8,662 bases of DNA from Candidatus Sericytochromatia bacterium (lineage in GTDB: Bacteria > Cyanobacteriota > Sericytochromatia > UBA7694), in the NCBI GenBank assembly GCA_913773825.1, contig CAJYHH010000927.1, positions 1 to 8,662 on the forward strand, in the 5' to 3' direction. Position 1 is the first letter of the stretch. Each line of letters opens with the position of its first letter. Shown here piece after piece: positions 6,974 through 8,662 of the stretch. Below the pieces are notes generated by a model. The model had not been told where the DNA came from, did not search any database, and was given only the letters and a program-made list of their open reading frames with translations. Made by a program: the position numbers and the translations under genes.

Positions 6974-6988
6974 ACGAATGACTTGTTT

Positions 6989-6993
6989 CTCCC
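6989..6993 (-). promoter_or_regulatory. Shine-Dalgarno sequence bearing on the start of the membrane-protein gene
   Basis: GGGAG on the minus strand is the only good ribosome binding site here. It is 15 nt from the TTG at 6971-6973, which is too far, and 9 nt from the in-frame ATT at 6977-6979, which is ideal. This favours the rare ATT start, or weak initiation at TTG; either suggests low expression. Confidence 0.4.
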
Positions 6994-6997
6994 ATCA

Positions 6998-7032
6998 GAG
7001 CATCTTTGCGCTGACGCTTGAAATGCTCAAGC
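6998..7032 (-). other. Leader with two mutually exclusive hairpins before the membrane-protein gene
   Basis: Within the predicted 5' leader, GCTTGA (7016-7021) and TCAAGC (7027-7032) form a 6-bp stem with a 5-nt loop. GAGCAT (6998-7003) and ATGCTC (7023-7028) form a second 6-bp stem. The arms share 7023-7028, so only one can form. The second stem ends about 4 nt from the GGGAG ribosome binding site. This could tune translation, but short complementary arms arise easily by chance. Confidence 0.3.
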
Positions 7033-7036
7033 CTGA

Positions 7037-7065
7037 ATTTTAGCAAGACTTTGGATGCCATTCAA
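7037..7065 (-). promoter_or_regulatory. Extended -10 promoter for the membrane-protein gene
   Basis: On the minus strand TTGAAT (7060-7065, 4 of 6) is followed by exactly 17 bp and TAAAAT (7037-7042, 5 of 6), with TGC directly upstream of the -10 (extended -10). The predicted start near 7030 gives a leader of about 55 nt. This is one of the two best promoters in the window and suggests that the membrane-protein gene can be transcribed independently of the PLD gene. Confidence 0.6.
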
Positions 7066-7071
7066 GCCAGG

Positions 7072-7094
7072 TAATAAGCGGTTTTGCCGCATTA
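7072..7094 (-). terminator. Weak hairpin after the PLD-family gene
   Basis: Ten bp after the stop codon, GCGG (7078-7081) pairs with CCGC (7087-7090) around a 5-nt loop, and TAAT (7072-7075) with ATTA (7091-7094) beyond a 2-nt bulge. On the minus strand the tail is TTATTA, then GC-containing sequence, so no true U-run follows. It may be a weak terminator or a 3'-end stabilising hairpin. Confidence 0.3.
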
Positions 7095-7104
7095 AAGCAT
7101 TGTC

Positions 7105-8662
7105 TTAGGTAAACGGTGCTGCAATAGCCTGTTTACGTACCTGGGCTTCTCCACCGGCTTCTTGCACAGCTTTGATAATTCCTTCAGCATCCAGCGCTTT
7201 TGTACGCTTGCTCATATCATTATCAAACAAACGTTCGTCAATTTCCTGAACAAACTCTCGCCCTTCCAGCAGCAAGCTCATCTCTTTGTTATACATAGCC
7301 TGAGCAAGCTGCCCGTCAGCCTCACGGCGTAAAAACGGACTACTTAACGAACGACCAATCATATTGGCAGAGCCAACAATCGCGCGTTCACCGTCTACAC
7401 TGATTGCTTTGGTATGAATATGATTGCGTTCCCCACCCTGCTCATGACTATAGTAGTGAAGCTTAATCTCACCACGCCCAGAAGCTTTCTGGACTTTGGC
7501 AAGCTCATAAGCTGAAAGCAGATTAGCTGGTTTAAACACCCCTGAAGCCAGAGGGTCTGTTGCCACAATCACGTTGATTTTGACATTGCGTTCTTGCATC
7601 GCTTTAGTCAGATGGCGCAGAATAGTCTCATCAGAAAAAAAAGCCTGTTCGATGTTAATTTCATTTTGAGCCTCATCGATCAGCTTTACTAATCCACGCT
7701 CAATATCAATCTGATGATCATCAGTCACTAAAGTCTGCACACGCGCTTTTTGCTGATACTGACCCCGAGCTTGTAACTGCTCCAGATTGAAAACCAGCTC
7801 CTGAGGGGACTTGAGTTGGGCATCTAACGATGCAGGGGGAGCCTCTTTGCGAAACTCATACCAGTTTTCTAAAAACTCACGGTGAACATTGCGAACTTCT
7901 GGCCCCGCCATTTTGACCATCACATCGTGATAGCCATCCTTACCCAGATAATGCTCACCCATATTCATCCCACCAACTGTCGCTTGGCTGCCATCCACAA
8001 CCAATACTTTGCGGTGATCGCTGCGTAGAATGCCTTCTGCAAAGAATGCCCAATTTAAATTTTTATCCAGATTGGCTTTAGCCTGAGATTTTTGGACGGG
8101 TGTCATCTGAGAGGCCTCTATTTCCTGAGTCACTTTAACGCTGGCCTGACGCAGCATATTGGCACTCGCCTCACCTGCATGGGGATCCCCTTTCCAGCTA
8201 TTAAAAATAAAGCGGACATCAACGCCTTTTCCTTGAATCAACTTAGCTTCACCCTTTGCCAGACCAGCTGCTTTACGCGCCAATAGACTCGCAAGTTCCT
8301 GCCCAACAGCGTCCTCAGTAAACATAAAGGTCTCTAAGGCAATGGATTCTTTGGCAGAGCCAATCAGGCGCTTCATCTCAGGAAAATATTCTTTACCGTC
8401 AACAAAAAACTCTACGCCGTTGGGGCTTGTCTGAATTTTTAAGGGAGCATAATCATGATCCAGGGTATCGAGCCGGATACCGTTAGTCGCGTCAAAATCA
8501 AGCTTAAGTGAGGTTTCCAGGTCAACTTTCTGACCATTGCCCAGATCTGCCTGTTTCACTTTCACCTGACTACGTGACTGAACTTGAGGTGTCTTGCCCG
8601 GTGCCTGATGGGTATAAAGGGAAATATCCCCTTCAAATGTCCCTGACTTAAGATAATCTGTC
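7105..8662 (-). CDS. Phospholipase D / cardiolipin synthase-type protein, 5'-partial
   Basis: A PLD-superfamily protein with two HKD motifs. Counting from the GTG at 8563-8565 (residue 1), these are HRKVLVVDG (H184, K186, D191) and HTKAISVDG (H384, K386, D391), each followed by the usual Gly/Asn segment (GGMNMG and GSANMIG). Two HKD sites form one active centre using a phospho-histidine intermediate. The layout fits bacterial cardiolipin synthase-like phosphatidyltransferases, but a phospholipase or nuclease is not excluded. That GTG is a poor start: it has no ribosome binding site, and the frame is open for 32 more codons (no stop, no ATG) to the window edge, with a coding-like composition (for example FEGDISLYTHQAPGKTPQ). 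I therefore extend the CDS to 8662; the true start and any signal or membrane anchor lie outside. The protein ends in AAPFT. Downstream is the co-directional membrane protein, 131 bp away. Confidence 0.9.
   Translation of the reverse strand, partial: TDYLKSGTFEGDISLYTHQAPGKTPQVQSRSQVKVKQADLGNGQKVDLETSLKLDFDATNGIRLDTLDHDYAPLKIQTSPNGVEFFVDGKEYFPEMKRLIGSAKESIALETFMFTEDAVGQELASLLARKAAGLAKGEAKLIQGKGVDVRFIFNSWKGDPHAGEASANMLRQASVKVTQEIEASQMTPVQKSQAKANLDKNLNWAFFAEGILRSDHRKVLVVDGSQATVGGMNMGEHYLGKDGYHDVMVKMAGPEVRNVHREFLENWYEFRKEAPPASLDAQLKSPQELVFNLEQLQARGQYQQKARVQTLVTDDHQIDIERGLVKLIDEAQNEINIEQAFFSDETILRHLTKAMQERNVKINVIVATDPLASGVFKPANLLSAYELAKVQKASGRGEIKLHYYSHEQGGERNHIHTKAISVDGERAIVGSANMIGRSLSSPFLRREADGQLAQAMYNKEMSLLLEGREFVQEIDERLFDNDMSKRTKALDAEGIIKAVQEAGGEAQVRKQAIAAPFT

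Noticed and set aside
8092..8286. Plus-strand ORF opposite the PLD gene
   Set aside because: It is antisense to the region just upstream of HKD motif 1 and has no ribosome binding site or recognisable product.

Overview
The window looks like chromosomal DNA from a gammaproteobacterium of moderate GC content. The basis is the close resemblance of Map, RsmI and an A-type malate synthase to enterobacterial-style proteins. I cannot name the genus. There is no sign of an insertion sequence, phage, plasmid function, tRNA, rRNA or CRISPR array.

Layout, left to right. (1) 1-157, minus: the first 52 codons of rsmI, running off the left edge. (2) 158-242: an intergenic stretch with a bipartite inverted repeat and an AT-rich -10-like box very close to the rsmI start. 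(3) 243-995, minus: map, a type I methionine aminopeptidase. (4) 1081-2334, minus: a six-helix membrane histidine kinase with no response regulator beside it. (5) 2335-2511: a divergent regulatory region with three CTGT-type half-sites spaced exactly 11 bp apart. (6) 2512-4116, plus: aceB, malate synthase A. (7) 4209-5108, plus: an unrecognised 299-residue soluble protein with a cysteine cluster and its own near-consensus promoter. (8) 5123-6973, minus: a 616-residue polytopic membrane protein resembling GT-C-type glycosyltransferases, convergent with (7) across 14 bp and without an ATG start. (9) 7105-8662, minus: a two-HKD phospholipase D/cardiolipin synthase-type protein whose frame stays open to the right edge, so it is 5'-partial here.

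The genes do not form one pathway. RsmI (16S rRNA methylation) and Map (N-terminal Met removal) are translation housekeeping. AceB is the second enzyme of the glyoxylate shunt, but no isocitrate lyase gene is in view. The kinase and aceB are divergent and share a 177-bp control region whose 11-bp repeats have the geometry bound by OmpR/PhoB-family response regulators, so a regulatory link is plausible but unproven. The PLD protein and the GT-C-like protein are co-directional and both suggest envelope lipid or glycan work, but a good promoter between them means they need not be one operon.

I do not see a clear new multi-gene system. The items most worth a second look are the triple 11-bp repeat upstream of aceB, the unrecognised cysteine-cluster protein, and the start and leader of the GT-C-like gene.
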